From positions 186,001-250,000 of the forward strand of contig CABQKA010000001.1 of the NCBI GenBank assembly GCA_902464615.1: a DNA stretch of 64,000 nt. Direction: 5' to 3'. Origin of the DNA: an uncultured Prevotella sp. GTDB taxonomy: Bacteria; Bacteroidota; Bacteroidia; Bacteroidales; Bacteroidaceae. The translations under genes were made by a program, and so were the position numbers. The notes beneath the pieces were generated by a model. The model was given only the letters and a program-made list of their open reading frames with translations. It searched no databases and was not told the origin of the DNA. This document shows, in pieces, positions 17,478 to 25,905 of this stretch (position 1 is the first letter of the stretch; each line of letters begins with the position of its first letter).

Positions 17478-18778
17478 ACAAGACACTCATCGTAATCCAG
17501 CGCGAATTTACCACGCGCGTCAAGAAGAAATCCTTCATCCTGCTCACCATCCTCACCCCCTTCCTGATGGCCGCCCTCATCGTTGTCCCGCTGTGGCTGG
17601 CCACCATCAAGGGCGACTCGCAGCAGACCGTCATGATTGTGGACGACACAGGCCGCTACGCCGGACTCTTCAAGGACGACGCCAGCTACCGCTACGTCCC
17701 CTCGCCCGCCGACAGCGTCAGCTTCTACAGCGAGGAGAGCGACGTGGAAGCCGTCATCCTCATCAAGGGCGACTTGACAGCCAACCCGCGCAACGTCCTT
17801 ATCTGCTCCCGCCGCGAAGTCCCGGCCGACCTCCTCAGCTACGCCACCAACGTGCTGAACGAGCAAGTGCGCCGCGACAAGCTGGAAGCCACCGGCATAT
17901 CCGGACTGGACCAAATCATCAAGGACGTGCAGTCGGAGTTTAGCATAGCCACCGTGAAGCGCAACGCGGAAGGCGACAGTTCCACTTCCAGCACGACGGT
18001 GGCCATGGTGGCCGGTTTCCTCTTTACTTTCGTCATCTACTTCTTTGTCATGACGTATGGCGCCATGGTGATGCAGGGCGTGATGGAAGAGAAGACCAAC
18101 CGCATCATGGAGCTGATGGTGTCGAGCATCAAGCCATTCCAGCTGATGATGGGCAAAATCATCGGCATCGCCCTGGTCGGCTTCACGCAGCTGCTCATCT
18201 GGGGCATCCTCTTAGGCATCATCCTGAGCGCCTGCGGGGCGTTCTTCGGCATCGAGGCGGCCACCTCGCCCGACGCCGCCATGGCGATGACCACGGGTAT
18301 GCCGGCTGCCACGCCGCCTTCGGAAACCAGCGAGGCGGTCGCCGCCATTCTCAACCTGCCCTATTGGGAAATGGGCATCATGTTTGTCGTCTACTTCATC
18401 GGCGGCTACCTGCTCTACGCCTCTTTCTTCGCCGCCGTCGGCGCCAGTGTCAACGAGCAGGAAGACAGTTCGCAGTTCGTCACCCCCGTAGTGCTCGTCA
18501 TGCTCTTCGGCCTCTACGCCGCCATGTACAGCATCGAGAACACCGACGGGCCGCTCGCCTTCTGGAGTTCGCTCTTCCCGCTCACCTCGCCCATTGTCAT
18601 GATGGTGCGCATCCCCTTCGGCGTTCCCCTCTGGCAGGAGCTGCTGTCCGTCGCCCTGCTTTTCGGCACGGCGTTGCTGGTCACCTGGCTCGGCGCCAAG
18701 ATATACCGCGTCGGCATCCTGATGTACGGCAAAAAGCCCAGCCTGAAAGAAATGGCCAAATGGCTGCGCTATAAATAA
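17474..18778 (+). CDS. ABC transporter permease (NatB/ABC-2 type 3)
   Basis: 434 residues. One N-terminal membrane helix (residues ~20-43), a ~150-residue extracytoplasmic domain, then five to six helices from residue ~178 onward, including VMEEKTNRIMELMVSSIKPFQLMMGKIIGI, the usual ABC-2 permease motif. It pairs with the overlapping ATPase gene and forms the exporter. A strong terminator follows 20 bp after the stop. Confidence 0.92.
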   Translation: MNKTLIVIQREFTTRVKKKSFILLTILTPFLMAALIVVPLWLATIKGDSQQTVMIVDDTGRYAGLFKDDASYRYVPSPADSVSFYSEESDVEAVILIKGDLTANPRNVLICSRREVPADLLSYATNVLNEQVRRDKLEATGISGLDQIIKDVQSEFSIATVKRNAEGDSSTSSTTVAMVAGFLFTFVIYFFVMTYGAMVMQGVMEEKTNRIMELMVSSIKPFQLMMGKIIGIALVGFTQLLIWGILLGIILSACGAFFGIEAATSPDAAMAMTTGMPAATPPSETSEAVAAILNLPYWEMGIMFVVYFIGGYLLYASFFAAVGASVNEQEDSSQFVTPVVLVMLFGLYAAMYSIENTDGPLAFWSSLFPLTSPIVMMVRIPFGVPLWQELLSVALLFGTALLVTWLGAKIYRVGILMYGKKPSLKEMAKWLRYK

Positions 18779-18798
18779 AGGCAGCCGCACGGTTGTCC

Positions 18799-18842
18799 AA
18801 GCCCCCTCCGATGGCCCGAAAGCCAGCCCGGAGGGGGCTTTT
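18799..18842 (+). terminator. Rho-independent terminator after the ABC exporter
   Basis: 12-bp perfect stem AAGCCCCCTCCG (18799-18810) with CGGAGGGGGCTT (18829-18840), followed by TT. Confidence 0.85.
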
Positions 18843-18903
18843 CCGTTCCTGCGCCCAGACGCTCCCCAAGGCGCACGGCAGGCGGCACGGCGGGCGGAAA
18901 AAT

Positions 18904-18959
18904 CCCCTTATTCCCGCAACTACGGGGATAAGGGGAGGAAAAACGGGGCTAAGGCCCGT
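18904..18959. repeat. 21-bp intergenic repeat block
   Basis: ACGGGGATAAGG at 18922 and ACGGGGCTAAGGCCCGT at 18943, exactly 21 bp apart. An inverted CCCCTTATTCCCG precedes them at 18904. Lies between the convergent ABC permease and alaS genes. Confidence 0.85.
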
Positions 18960-18970
18960 ATGAACGGCAA

Positions 18971-19005
18971 CCCGCCTGCCACTGCACGGATGCAGGGCAG
19001 GCGGG
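18971..19005 (-). terminator. Hairpin after alaS
   Basis: CCCGCCTGCC (18971-18980) pairs with GGCAGGCGGG (18996-19005). No clear T-run, so termination is inferred from its place 58 bp after the alaS stop. Confidence 0.5.
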
Positions 19006-19062
19006 CCGTAACAATCGAATCGGAAAAGAGCGGAAAGCGCCCTGACACGCGGCCGGGCCAGC

Positions 19063-21687
19063 TCACAAACCGGCCAGCTCCACGACTTTGCTGACCGCTG
19101 CGCCCAGTCCGTCCACGTCCTTGCCTCCGGCCGTGGCAAAATGGGGCGCGCCGCCACCGCCGCCTTTGATGAGGCGCGCGGCCTCACGGACAAAGTTGCC
19201 GGCGTGCCAGCCTTTACCGGCGACGAGGCCCTTGCTGATCATTACCGTGAGGAGCGGTTTGTCCTCATGATGGCTGCCGATGACGCAAAGAAGGTTTTCG
19301 GGCAAAGCGGCGGAAAGCTGGAAGGCCAGGTCCTTCACCACGTCGGCCGGGACGGACATGGGGAGCAACACCTTGACGAGCTTCACGTCCCCGCGGTCCT
19401 CCGCCTGGGCCAGGAGCTTGTCGCGCAAGTTCTGCACCTGTTCTTTCACATAGGCCTCCACTTGGTGGCGCAAGCCGTCGTTCTCGTCGATGGTGCGTTT
19501 GATGGCCGCCGTCAGGTCTTTGGCGTTGTTGAAGAACGAACGCAGGTTGTTCATCATGTCCTCCAGATCATAAAGGCATTGCTCGGCCGCGCGGCCCGTG
19601 ATGGCTTCGATGCGGCGCACGCCGGCTGCCACGCTGCTCTCGGAAAGGATGTAGAACATGCCGATGCGGCCGGTGCTCTTCACGTGGCAACCGCCGCAAA
19701 ACTCTACGCTGTCGCCGAACTGCACTACGCGCACGCGGTCGCCGTATTTTTCACCGAAAAGGGCAATGGCACCAAGGCGCTTGGCCTCCTCGAGGGGGAC
19801 GTCGCGGTGCTCTTCCAGGGGAATGTCCTCGCGGATGCGGCGGTTGACGATGCGGGATACTTGGCGCAGCTCCTCGGGCGTCACTTTCTGGAAGTGTGAG
19901 AAGTCGAAGCGGAGGTAATCGGGTGTCACGAGCGAACCTTTCTGCTCCACGTGCTTGCCGAGTACTTCGCGCAACGCTTGGTCCAGGAGGTGCGTGGCCG
20001 TATGGTTAGCCTCGCTGCCGCGGCGGGCCTCCTTGTTCACCACGGCGTGGAAGAGGGCTTCGGGATGCGCGGGGAGCTTGTGCGTCAGATGTATGGGCAG
20101 ATTGTTTTCGCGCTTCGTGTCGAATATCTCCACGGTCTCTCCGTCGCCGGCCAGTACGCCGCTGTCGCCTACCTGTCCGCCCATTTCGGCATAGAAAGGC
20201 GTCGTGTCGAGCACCAGCTCATAGTACGACTGCTTCTTCTGTTGCACGCGGCGGTAGCGCAGGATGCGGGCATCGCACTCGGTGCAGTCCCACCCGCGGA
20301 ATTCCGTCTCGCCCTCGGCCAGGACGACCCAGTCGTCGGTCTCGACGGCGGCGGCGTTGCGGGCGCGCTCCTTCTGCTTCTGCATCTCGACTTGGAAAGT
20401 AGCCTCGTCGACTTCAAGCCCCTGCTCGTGACAGATCAGCTCCGTCAGGTCGAGCGGGAAACCGTAGGTGTCGAACAGGGTGAAGGCTTTCACGCCGTCC
20501 ACCGTCTTGCCGCCTTGCTTTTTCGTTTCTGCAATGACGCCTTCCAACATTGAAATACCCGTGGCGAGCGTGCGCAGGAAGGATTCCTCCTCTTCCTGCA
20601 TCACGCGCGCTATGAGGTTTTGCTGCGCCGCCAGTTCCGGGTAAGCGCCGCCCATTTCCTCGACCAGTGTCGGCACGAGGCGGTAAATGAACGCTTCCTT
20701 CTGGCTCAGGAAAGTGTAGGCGTAGCGCACGGCCCTGCGGAGGATGCGGCGGATGACGTAACCCGCTTTGGCGTTCGAGGGCAACTGTCCGTCGGCGATG
20801 CTGAAGGCAATGGCGCGCAAGTGGTCCGCCACGACGCGCATGGCCACATCGACTTGCTCGTTCTCGCCGTAGCGGAAGCCGCTCAGTTCGCCGATTTTGC
20901 GGATGATGGGCTGGAACACGTCCGTGTCGTAGTTGGAATGCTTGCCCTGCATGACGCGCACGAGCCGCTCGAATCCCATGCCGGTGTCTATGACCCTGTG
21001 GGGTAAGGCCTCAAGCGTGCCGTCGGCCTTGCGGTTGTATTGCATGAAGACCAGATTCCAGATTTCGATGACCTGGGGATTGTCCTTGTTGACCAGTTGC
21101 GCGCCGGGGACAGCTGCTTTCTCTGCCTCCGGGCGCGAGTCGATATGGATTTCCGAGCAGGGGCCGCAAGGGCCGGTGTCGCCCATTTCCCAGAAGTTAT
21201 CGTGGCGGTTGCCGTTGATAATGTGGTCTTCGGGGAAGAACTGTGCCCAATAGCCGGCCGCCTCGTCGTCGCGGGAAAGCCCCTCTTCGGGTGAGCCTTC
21301 GAATACGGTGACGTAAAGATCCTTGGGGTCGATTTTGAGCACGTCTACCAGATATTCGTACGCCCATGCGATGGCTTCCTTCTTGAAGTAGTCGCCGAAG
21401 CTCCAGTTGCCCAGCATTTCAAACATGGTATGGTGGTACGTGTCGTGCCCTACTTCTTCCAGGTCGTTATGCTTGCCGCTGACGCGCAGGCATTTCTGCG
21501 AATCGGTCTGCCGCCGGCACTTCGGCTCCGCGTTGCCTAAGATAATGTCCTTGAACTGATTCATCCCGGCGTTGGTAAACATCAGTGTCGGGTCGTCCTT
21601 TATGACCATCGGCGCAGAGGGTACGACCAAGTGCCCGTGCTGCTCGAAAAATCGCTTGAAGGATTCACGTATTTCGTTGGCTGTCAT
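19063..21687 (-). CDS. alaS: Alanyl-tRNA synthetase
   Basis: 874 residues, full length for the family. The N-terminus MTANEIRESFKRFFEQHGH, motif 1 to 3 regions (LMFTNAGMNQFKDIILG, DNFWEMGDTGPCGPCSEIHID), the editing-domain zinc motif HTATHLLDQAL plus CGGCHVKSTGRIG, and the C-Ala glycine-rich GGGGGAPHFATAGG are all present. It charges tRNA-Ala and edits Ser/Gly mischarging. The gene is monocistronic or follows the heparinase-like gene on the same strand (123 bp gap). Confidence 0.97.
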   Translation of the reverse strand: MTANEIRESFKRFFEQHGHLVVPSAPMVIKDDPTLMFTNAGMNQFKDIILGNAEPKCRRQTDSQKCLRVSGKHNDLEEVGHDTYHHTMFEMLGNWSFGDYFKKEAIAWAYEYLVDVLKIDPKDLYVTVFEGSPEEGLSRDDEAAGYWAQFFPEDHIINGNRHDNFWEMGDTGPCGPCSEIHIDSRPEAEKAAVPGAQLVNKDNPQVIEIWNLVFMQYNRKADGTLEALPHRVIDTGMGFERLVRVMQGKHSNYDTDVFQPIIRKIGELSGFRYGENEQVDVAMRVVADHLRAIAFSIADGQLPSNAKAGYVIRRILRRAVRYAYTFLSQKEAFIYRLVPTLVEEMGGAYPELAAQQNLIARVMQEEEESFLRTLATGISMLEGVIAETKKQGGKTVDGVKAFTLFDTYGFPLDLTELICHEQGLEVDEATFQVEMQKQKERARNAAAVETDDWVVLAEGETEFRGWDCTECDARILRYRRVQQKKQSYYELVLDTTPFYAEMGGQVGDSGVLAGDGETVEIFDTKRENNLPIHLTHKLPAHPEALFHAVVNKEARRGSEANHTATHLLDQALREVLGKHVEQKGSLVTPDYLRFDFSHFQKVTPEELRQVSRIVNRRIREDIPLEEHRDVPLEEAKRLGAIALFGEKYGDRVRVVQFGDSVEFCGGCHVKSTGRIGMFYILSESSVAAGVRRIEAITGRAAEQCLYDLEDMMNNLRSFFNNAKDLTAAIKRTIDENDGLRHQVEAYVKEQVQNLRDKLLAQAEDRGDVKLVKVLLPMSVPADVVKDLAFQLSAALPENLLCVIGSHHEDKPLLTVMISKGLVAGKGWHAGNFVREAARLIKGGGGGAPHFATAGGKDVDGLGAAVSKVVELAGL

Positions 21688-21810
21688 AATAAATATGGAT
21701 TTTTTCTGTCTAATTTGGCGCGAAGTTACGAAAAAGTTGAAAGCCGGGCAATTCCCTGCCGCCCCTTATTCCGTCTCTTCATGCTTCTATTGGCAGAAAA
21801 GGCCGTGGAA

Positions 21811-23712
21811 TTACTTTTTCCGGAGCGTGAACACGTACTTTCCGTCCTCCGCCATACGTTTGGCCTGGAAGCGCAAGCGGTAGATTTCCTTGCCCCATAC
21901 TTTGGACAGGCGCGGGTCGGGCAGGGTCACCGTGTCTACGGCCAGCTCAAACTGCCGCGCGTCGTAGGCAAGTTCCGCGCGGACGTTGTTCACGTTGATT
22001 GTCACCTTGCCGGGTCGCGAAGTGTCCACCTCGCCCCAGGTCATGAAGTTCACGACGTTCGGCGCCACCGTCTTTTCCAGTTCAAAGTTGTCCTCCACAC
22101 GGACCTCGTTCCCTTTCACGCGGTAACTGCGCGTCCAGCGCTTCACGCAGGCCTCCTTCGGATAAGCCGGCGCTATGTCCGCCTCAAAGCGGCCCGCAGA
22201 AGCCTTCACCGCGGCGGCCTTGTATTTCCGTCCGTATCTCTGCGGAACGCCATTAATCATCGGCAGGTTGTGGTAGTTGCTCTGCATTGTCCATATGCGG
22301 TAACGCTCGCTGCTGAAGGTCTGCCGCGTGTAAGTGCCTACCCCGGCGTCAATCAGCACGGGCGTGCGGTCCATCCAGACCGAGAACGTCCCCACGTCGT
22401 TATGGTTGTGGCTTTCGTCGTTGTACCCGCCTTTCATCGCCACGAAAAGTCCGCCGGGCGATGTCTGGTAGCAAAACTGCGTCTCGGGATACCACGTGAA
22501 GGCCGGGACGTCATGGCCGGACGCGGCCCGACGCAGTTCGCCGTCCACGGCCAAAGCCGCCAGCGTGCGGTACAGGTCGCGGCCGTTGGCCGGTGTGCCC
22601 GGCTTGCGCAGCATGGCGGCGAAGCCCTTCAGCTCGTCGCTGCCCACCGCTTTACCGTAACGGTAGACCAGGGCGGCGTCCGCCTCCCCCTTGGCCGAGG
22701 CGTCGGCAAAATTGACCACCCATCCGTCGCCCACGTAAGAACGGGAAATGTATTCGCCCATATGGCGTATCATCGGTTCGTCCCAGACGGTCAGCTTCCC
22801 GCCGGTGGCCAGCGAAAGCAGGTCGAGATAGTCGAGGAGCTTCCCTGCGGCGTGGCCCCAGTACGACGGCCCTTCCTCGCAGCCGCCGTCGGCCTTGATG
22901 TAGTTAAGGAACTTGTCCACCGACTCCATCGTTGCGTAGACCGCGCGGGCCAGCCGGTCGGAGTCGTCCTCCATAAGCAGGAAGGTCATGAGCACGTTGC
23001 TGTTGCACCACGGATTCCAGTTGTTGAGCATGCGCCCGTTGTAGTTACGGCCCATCCACCAGAAAGAATCGTTCTCCATATAGGGTGTCATGATGCGTGT
23101 CTCCAGCTCGTGGCGCAGCCGGCGGGAGATTTCCGGGTCTACCTTGTCGAACGTGTCGTGCATGAAGTAGTACGTCCAGGAAAGCACTCCGCCCAGGTCG
23201 CCCGCCACGAGGTCGATGACGGGATAGTCGTAAGCGGGCAGGGCGCGGTGGCTCGGCTGCACGATGATATGTGCCGCCAGGGCCCAGGACGTCATTTCGC
23301 AGGAGTGGAACACGCCGTTGATGAGCTGGTCTACGAAGCGGCCCTTGCCCTCGGCGAGCTCGGCCAGGAGCAAGTCGACTATGGCCTTGTTGTTGGCGTC
23401 GTAGGGATTCTCCATTACGTTGCGGTTTCCGCTGCGTTCAAACTCCAGGTAGTCCGTGGCCCGGACCACCTTCCACTCGTAGTCCAGCATCCGTTCCCCG
23501 CGGCGGATGTAGTCGTCCTTATACTCGCCCAGGAAGGCGTCCCATCCGGCGCGGTCGGCATAGTCGGGATAGGGAACCCACGACCGGTCCGCGACCAGCA
23601 TGCTCTTGAGTACCACGGTGTCGGCCCGCTTCTCCAGCAGGTTGCGCTCCGTGTAGGCCAGGGCCGCCATGGCCCAGACCAGAAGGCAAAGCAACAAGCC
23701 CAATCTTTTCAT
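21811..23712 (-). CDS. Heparinase II/III-like secreted polysaccharide lyase
   Basis: 633 residues. Signal peptide 1-19 (MKRLGLLLCLLVWAMAALA). Residues ~70-370 are an alpha-barrel-like region rich in W/Y (NNWNPWCNSNVLMTFLL). Residues ~410-630 match the heparinase II/III beta-sandwich, with YNDESHNHNDVGTFSVWMD holding the catalytic-site NHND. Known relatives cleave heparin/heparan sulfate, alginate or other uronic-acid glycans in the periplasm; the substrate here is unknown. No susC/susD pair is adjacent, so this is not a standard polysaccharide-utilisation locus. Confidence 0.82.
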   Translation of the reverse strand: MKRLGLLLCLLVWAMAALAYTERNLLEKRADTVVLKSMLVADRSWVPYPDYADRAGWDAFLGEYKDDYIRRGERMLDYEWKVVRATDYLEFERSGNRNVMENPYDANNKAIVDLLLAELAEGKGRFVDQLINGVFHSCEMTSWALAAHIIVQPSHRALPAYDYPVIDLVAGDLGGVLSWTYYFMHDTFDKVDPEISRRLRHELETRIMTPYMENDSFWWMGRNYNGRMLNNWNPWCNSNVLMTFLLMEDDSDRLARAVYATMESVDKFLNYIKADGGCEEGPSYWGHAAGKLLDYLDLLSLATGGKLTVWDEPMIRHMGEYISRSYVGDGWVVNFADASAKGEADAALVYRYGKAVGSDELKGFAAMLRKPGTPANGRDLYRTLAALAVDGELRRAASGHDVPAFTWYPETQFCYQTSPGGLFVAMKGGYNDESHNHNDVGTFSVWMDRTPVLIDAGVGTYTRQTFSSERYRIWTMQSNYHNLPMINGVPQRYGRKYKAAAVKASAGRFEADIAPAYPKEACVKRWTRSYRVKGNEVRVEDNFELEKTVAPNVVNFMTWGEVDTSRPGKVTINVNNVRAELAYDARQFELAVDTVTLPDPRLSKVWGKEIYRLRFQAKRMAEDGKYVFTLRKK

Positions 23713-23750
23713 AGTCTTCTTCGGTTAAAGTGAAACTTTTTTCGACAGGG

Positions 23751-23758
23751 CAAATATA
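23751..23758 (-). promoter_or_regulatory. -7 promoter element, heparinase-like gene
   Basis: The plus-strand CAAATATA reads TATATTTG on the minus strand, a perfect TAnnTTTG, 38 nt before the start codon. No clear -33 element at the right distance. Confidence 0.6.
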
Positions 23759-23870
23759 GCGAAATCCGCCGAGACGGCTCCCGCGCACGTTCAAATTATG
23801 CTCTTGCGGCATGCAAAACCGGGCAGGAAATGCGGCCTGCGCCGGCTTCCGCCTCTCCTTAGGCAAATAT

Positions 23871-23912
23871 TTACGGGGCTAAGGGAAGGATTTCCTGGCC
23901 TTAGCCCCGTAA
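23871..23912. repeat. Intergenic repeat, inverted pair with 14-nt loop
   Basis: TTACGGGGCTAAGG (23871-23884) and CCTTAGCCCCGTAA (23899-23912) form a perfect 14-bp stem with a 14-nt loop. It sits between divergent genes, so it is not an ordinary terminator. Confidence 0.9.
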
Positions 23913-24092
23913 TCGGTGCCGATATTGTCCGAAAGACGGTTGTAGGTGAAATATTCAAATGCACAAAGTCACGGCTTTACCGGCACTGGCCACGACGGCA
24001 CGCCAGTCTTTCCCTCTGCCTCGGGGCGCGTTGTTTTTCAAAATTCCGACCATTCGTATAATATTAAATGTACGACATCATAAACATTGGTA

Positions 24093-24122
24093 CAAATGTA
24101 GGGAAAACGAAGCTTCCACCAA
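24093..24122 (-). promoter_or_regulatory. Second, distal promoter candidate for the heparinase-like gene
   Basis: Reads TACATTTG on the minus strand (24093-24100) with a TTGG -33-like element about 18 nt upstream (24119-24122). It would give a ~370-nt leader. Confidence 0.4.
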
Positions 24123-24309
24123 TATTTAATCCATCTTTTCCAATATCCGCAACCCTCGCCCACACTCCGCACGCCTAAGGGGAATAGGGCTGGGAGCTAT
24201 GCGCATGAAAAAGCCGGCGCGGCGGGCTGGCAGGGAAACACGGCGGGACGCAAGGGGGATAGACGGACAAATTGAAAGCGCGCGGGAGATATTTCCGGCA
24301 AAAAAATCG

Positions 24310-24317
24310 TACCTTTA
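24310..24317 (+). promoter_or_regulatory. Putative -7 element, GHL10 gene
   Basis: TACCTTTA, one base off TAnnTTTG, 34 nt before the ATG at 24352. Confidence 0.5.
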
Positions 24318-24351
24318 CCGCCGTTTATCCATTCAACACCTAAGCCTTAGT

Positions 24352-25857
24352 ATGCACATCAAGAAAATCTTTTCCATTCTGCTGGCCCTTATCGCACTGA
24401 ACACGACCGCACAAACGGTCCCGCTGCCGAAGCGGGAATTCCGCGGGGCATGGATTCAAGTCATCAACGGCCAGTTCCAAGGCATGAGCCGCGAGCAGAT
24501 GCAAGCCAACCTGACCGGACAACTGGACGCCCTGAAAGCCTGCGGCATCAACGCCATATTCTTCCAAGTACGCGGGGAAGCCGACGCCCTCTATGCCAGT
24601 CCCTACGAGCCTTGGAGCCGTTTTCTCACCGGACAGCAAGGACGCGCGCCGCAGCCTTACTGGGACCCGCTGGACTGGATGGTAAAAGAATGCCACCGCC
24701 GGGGCATGGAGCTGCACGCATGGATAAATCCCTTCCGGGCCAAGACCAAGGGGACCGACCTGCTGGCCACGACACACCCCTACGTGCAGCATCCGGAACG
24801 CTTCTTCGCCTACGACGGCCTCCTCATATTCGACCCGGGACTGCCCGCCAACAGAGAGTACATCTGCCGCGTGGCAGCGGACATCGTGCGCCGCTACGAC
24901 GTGGACGGCCTGCACATTGACGACTACTTCTACCCTTACCCTGCTGCCGGTAAAAAGATTCCTGACGACGCGACTTACAGCACTCACAGCAACGGCATTA
25001 CCGACCGCGGCGAATGGCGGCGCTACAACGTGAACCGCTTCATTGAAATGTTGCACGACACGTTGCGCGCCGTCAAGCCCTGGGTGAAATTCGGCGTCTC
25101 GCCCTTCGGCATTTACCACAACGCCAAGCCGGGCAGCAACATCCCGGGCAGCGAGACAAACGGACTACAGAACTACGACGACCTGTATGCAGACATCCTC
25201 TTCTGGATTGAAAAGGGATGGGTAGACTACACTATTCCCCAATTGTACTGGGAAATAGGACATCCGGCCGCCGACTACGCGACCTTGGTGCAGTGGTGGG
25301 CACGCTATGCCGCCAAACGGCCGCTCTTCATCGGCCAGGACGTGGAGCGGACCGTGCGGGCAGCCGACCGGAAAAACCCCGCCATCAACCAATTGCCGGA
25401 AAAGCTACGCCTGCAACGCTCACTGCCGGGCATCGAGGGGAGCTGCCTGTGGTACTCGGCTGCCGTGGTACGCAACGAGGGCAACTACGCCACCGCGCTC
25501 CGGCAAGTCTACAACCGCTACCCTGCCCTACAGCCTGAGATGCCTTTCATCGACAAAAAAGCCCCCAAAAAACCGCGCAAGGTGGCCGACCTGTGGATGC
25601 CGGACGGCTATTACCTCTTTTGGACAGCGCCTAAGGCCAAAGACGAACTGGACGAAGCCCGCTGGTACGTGGTCTACCGCTTCGAAAAAGGCGAAAAGGT
25701 GGACACGGACAACCCGGCACACATCGTGGCCATTACGGAAAAGACCATGCTGAAGCTGCCTTACCAAGATGGCAAACAGCGCTACACTTACGTGGTGACG
25801 GCCCTTGACCGCTTGCAAAACGAATCGAAGAAAGTGAAAATAAAAGTACGGCTCTGA
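24352..25857 (+). CDS. GHL10 (DUF187) glycoside-hydrolase-like protein
   Basis: 501 residues from the ATG at 24352, which starts a signal peptide (MHIKKIFSILLALIALNTTAQ). The frame is open upstream to 24199, but that stretch lies before the promoter. Conserved blocks are EFRGAWIQVINGQFQGM, ALKACGINAIFFQVRGEADA, CHRRGMELHAWINPF and VDGLHIDDYFYPYP, followed by a C-terminal beta domain (WYVVYRFEKGEK...YTYVVTALDRLQNES, FN3-like). It is a paralogue of the protein at 10801-12528. The protein is probably periplasmic and acts on an unidentified glycan. thrA begins 48 bp downstream. Confidence 0.85.
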   Translation: MHIKKIFSILLALIALNTTAQTVPLPKREFRGAWIQVINGQFQGMSREQMQANLTGQLDALKACGINAIFFQVRGEADALYASPYEPWSRFLTGQQGRAPQPYWDPLDWMVKECHRRGMELHAWINPFRAKTKGTDLLATTHPYVQHPERFFAYDGLLIFDPGLPANREYICRVAADIVRRYDVDGLHIDDYFYPYPAAGKKIPDDATYSTHSNGITDRGEWRRYNVNRFIEMLHDTLRAVKPWVKFGVSPFGIYHNAKPGSNIPGSETNGLQNYDDLYADILFWIEKGWVDYTIPQLYWEIGHPAADYATLVQWWARYAAKRPLFIGQDVERTVRAADRKNPAINQLPEKLRLQRSLPGIEGSCLWYSAAVVRNEGNYATALRQVYNRYPALQPEMPFIDKKAPKKPRKVADLWMPDGYYLFWTAPKAKDELDEARWYVVYRFEKGEKVDTDNPAHIVAITEKTMLKLPYQDGKQRYTYVVTALDRLQNESKKVKIKVRL

Positions 25858-25905
25858 GCCGAACGCCACATCCGGGCGCTCCAGAATCAATCAAACAAGG
25901 AAAAC

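Larger units (their letters stand above)
23713..24351. other. Divergent intergenic region, 639 bp
   Basis: Lies between the heparinase-like gene (leftward) and a GHL10 gene (rightward). It contains two leftward -7 elements, a repeat hairpin at 23871-23912, an AT-rich stretch (~24050-24150), a degenerate repeat copy near 24174 (GCCTAAGGGGAATAGGG) and the rightward promoter. Short frames in it have no family features, so no gene is called. Confidence 0.6.

Noticed and set aside
23871..23912. Ordinary rho-independent terminator
   Set aside because: The hairpin lies between two divergent genes and has no T-run; it is a member of the repeat family.
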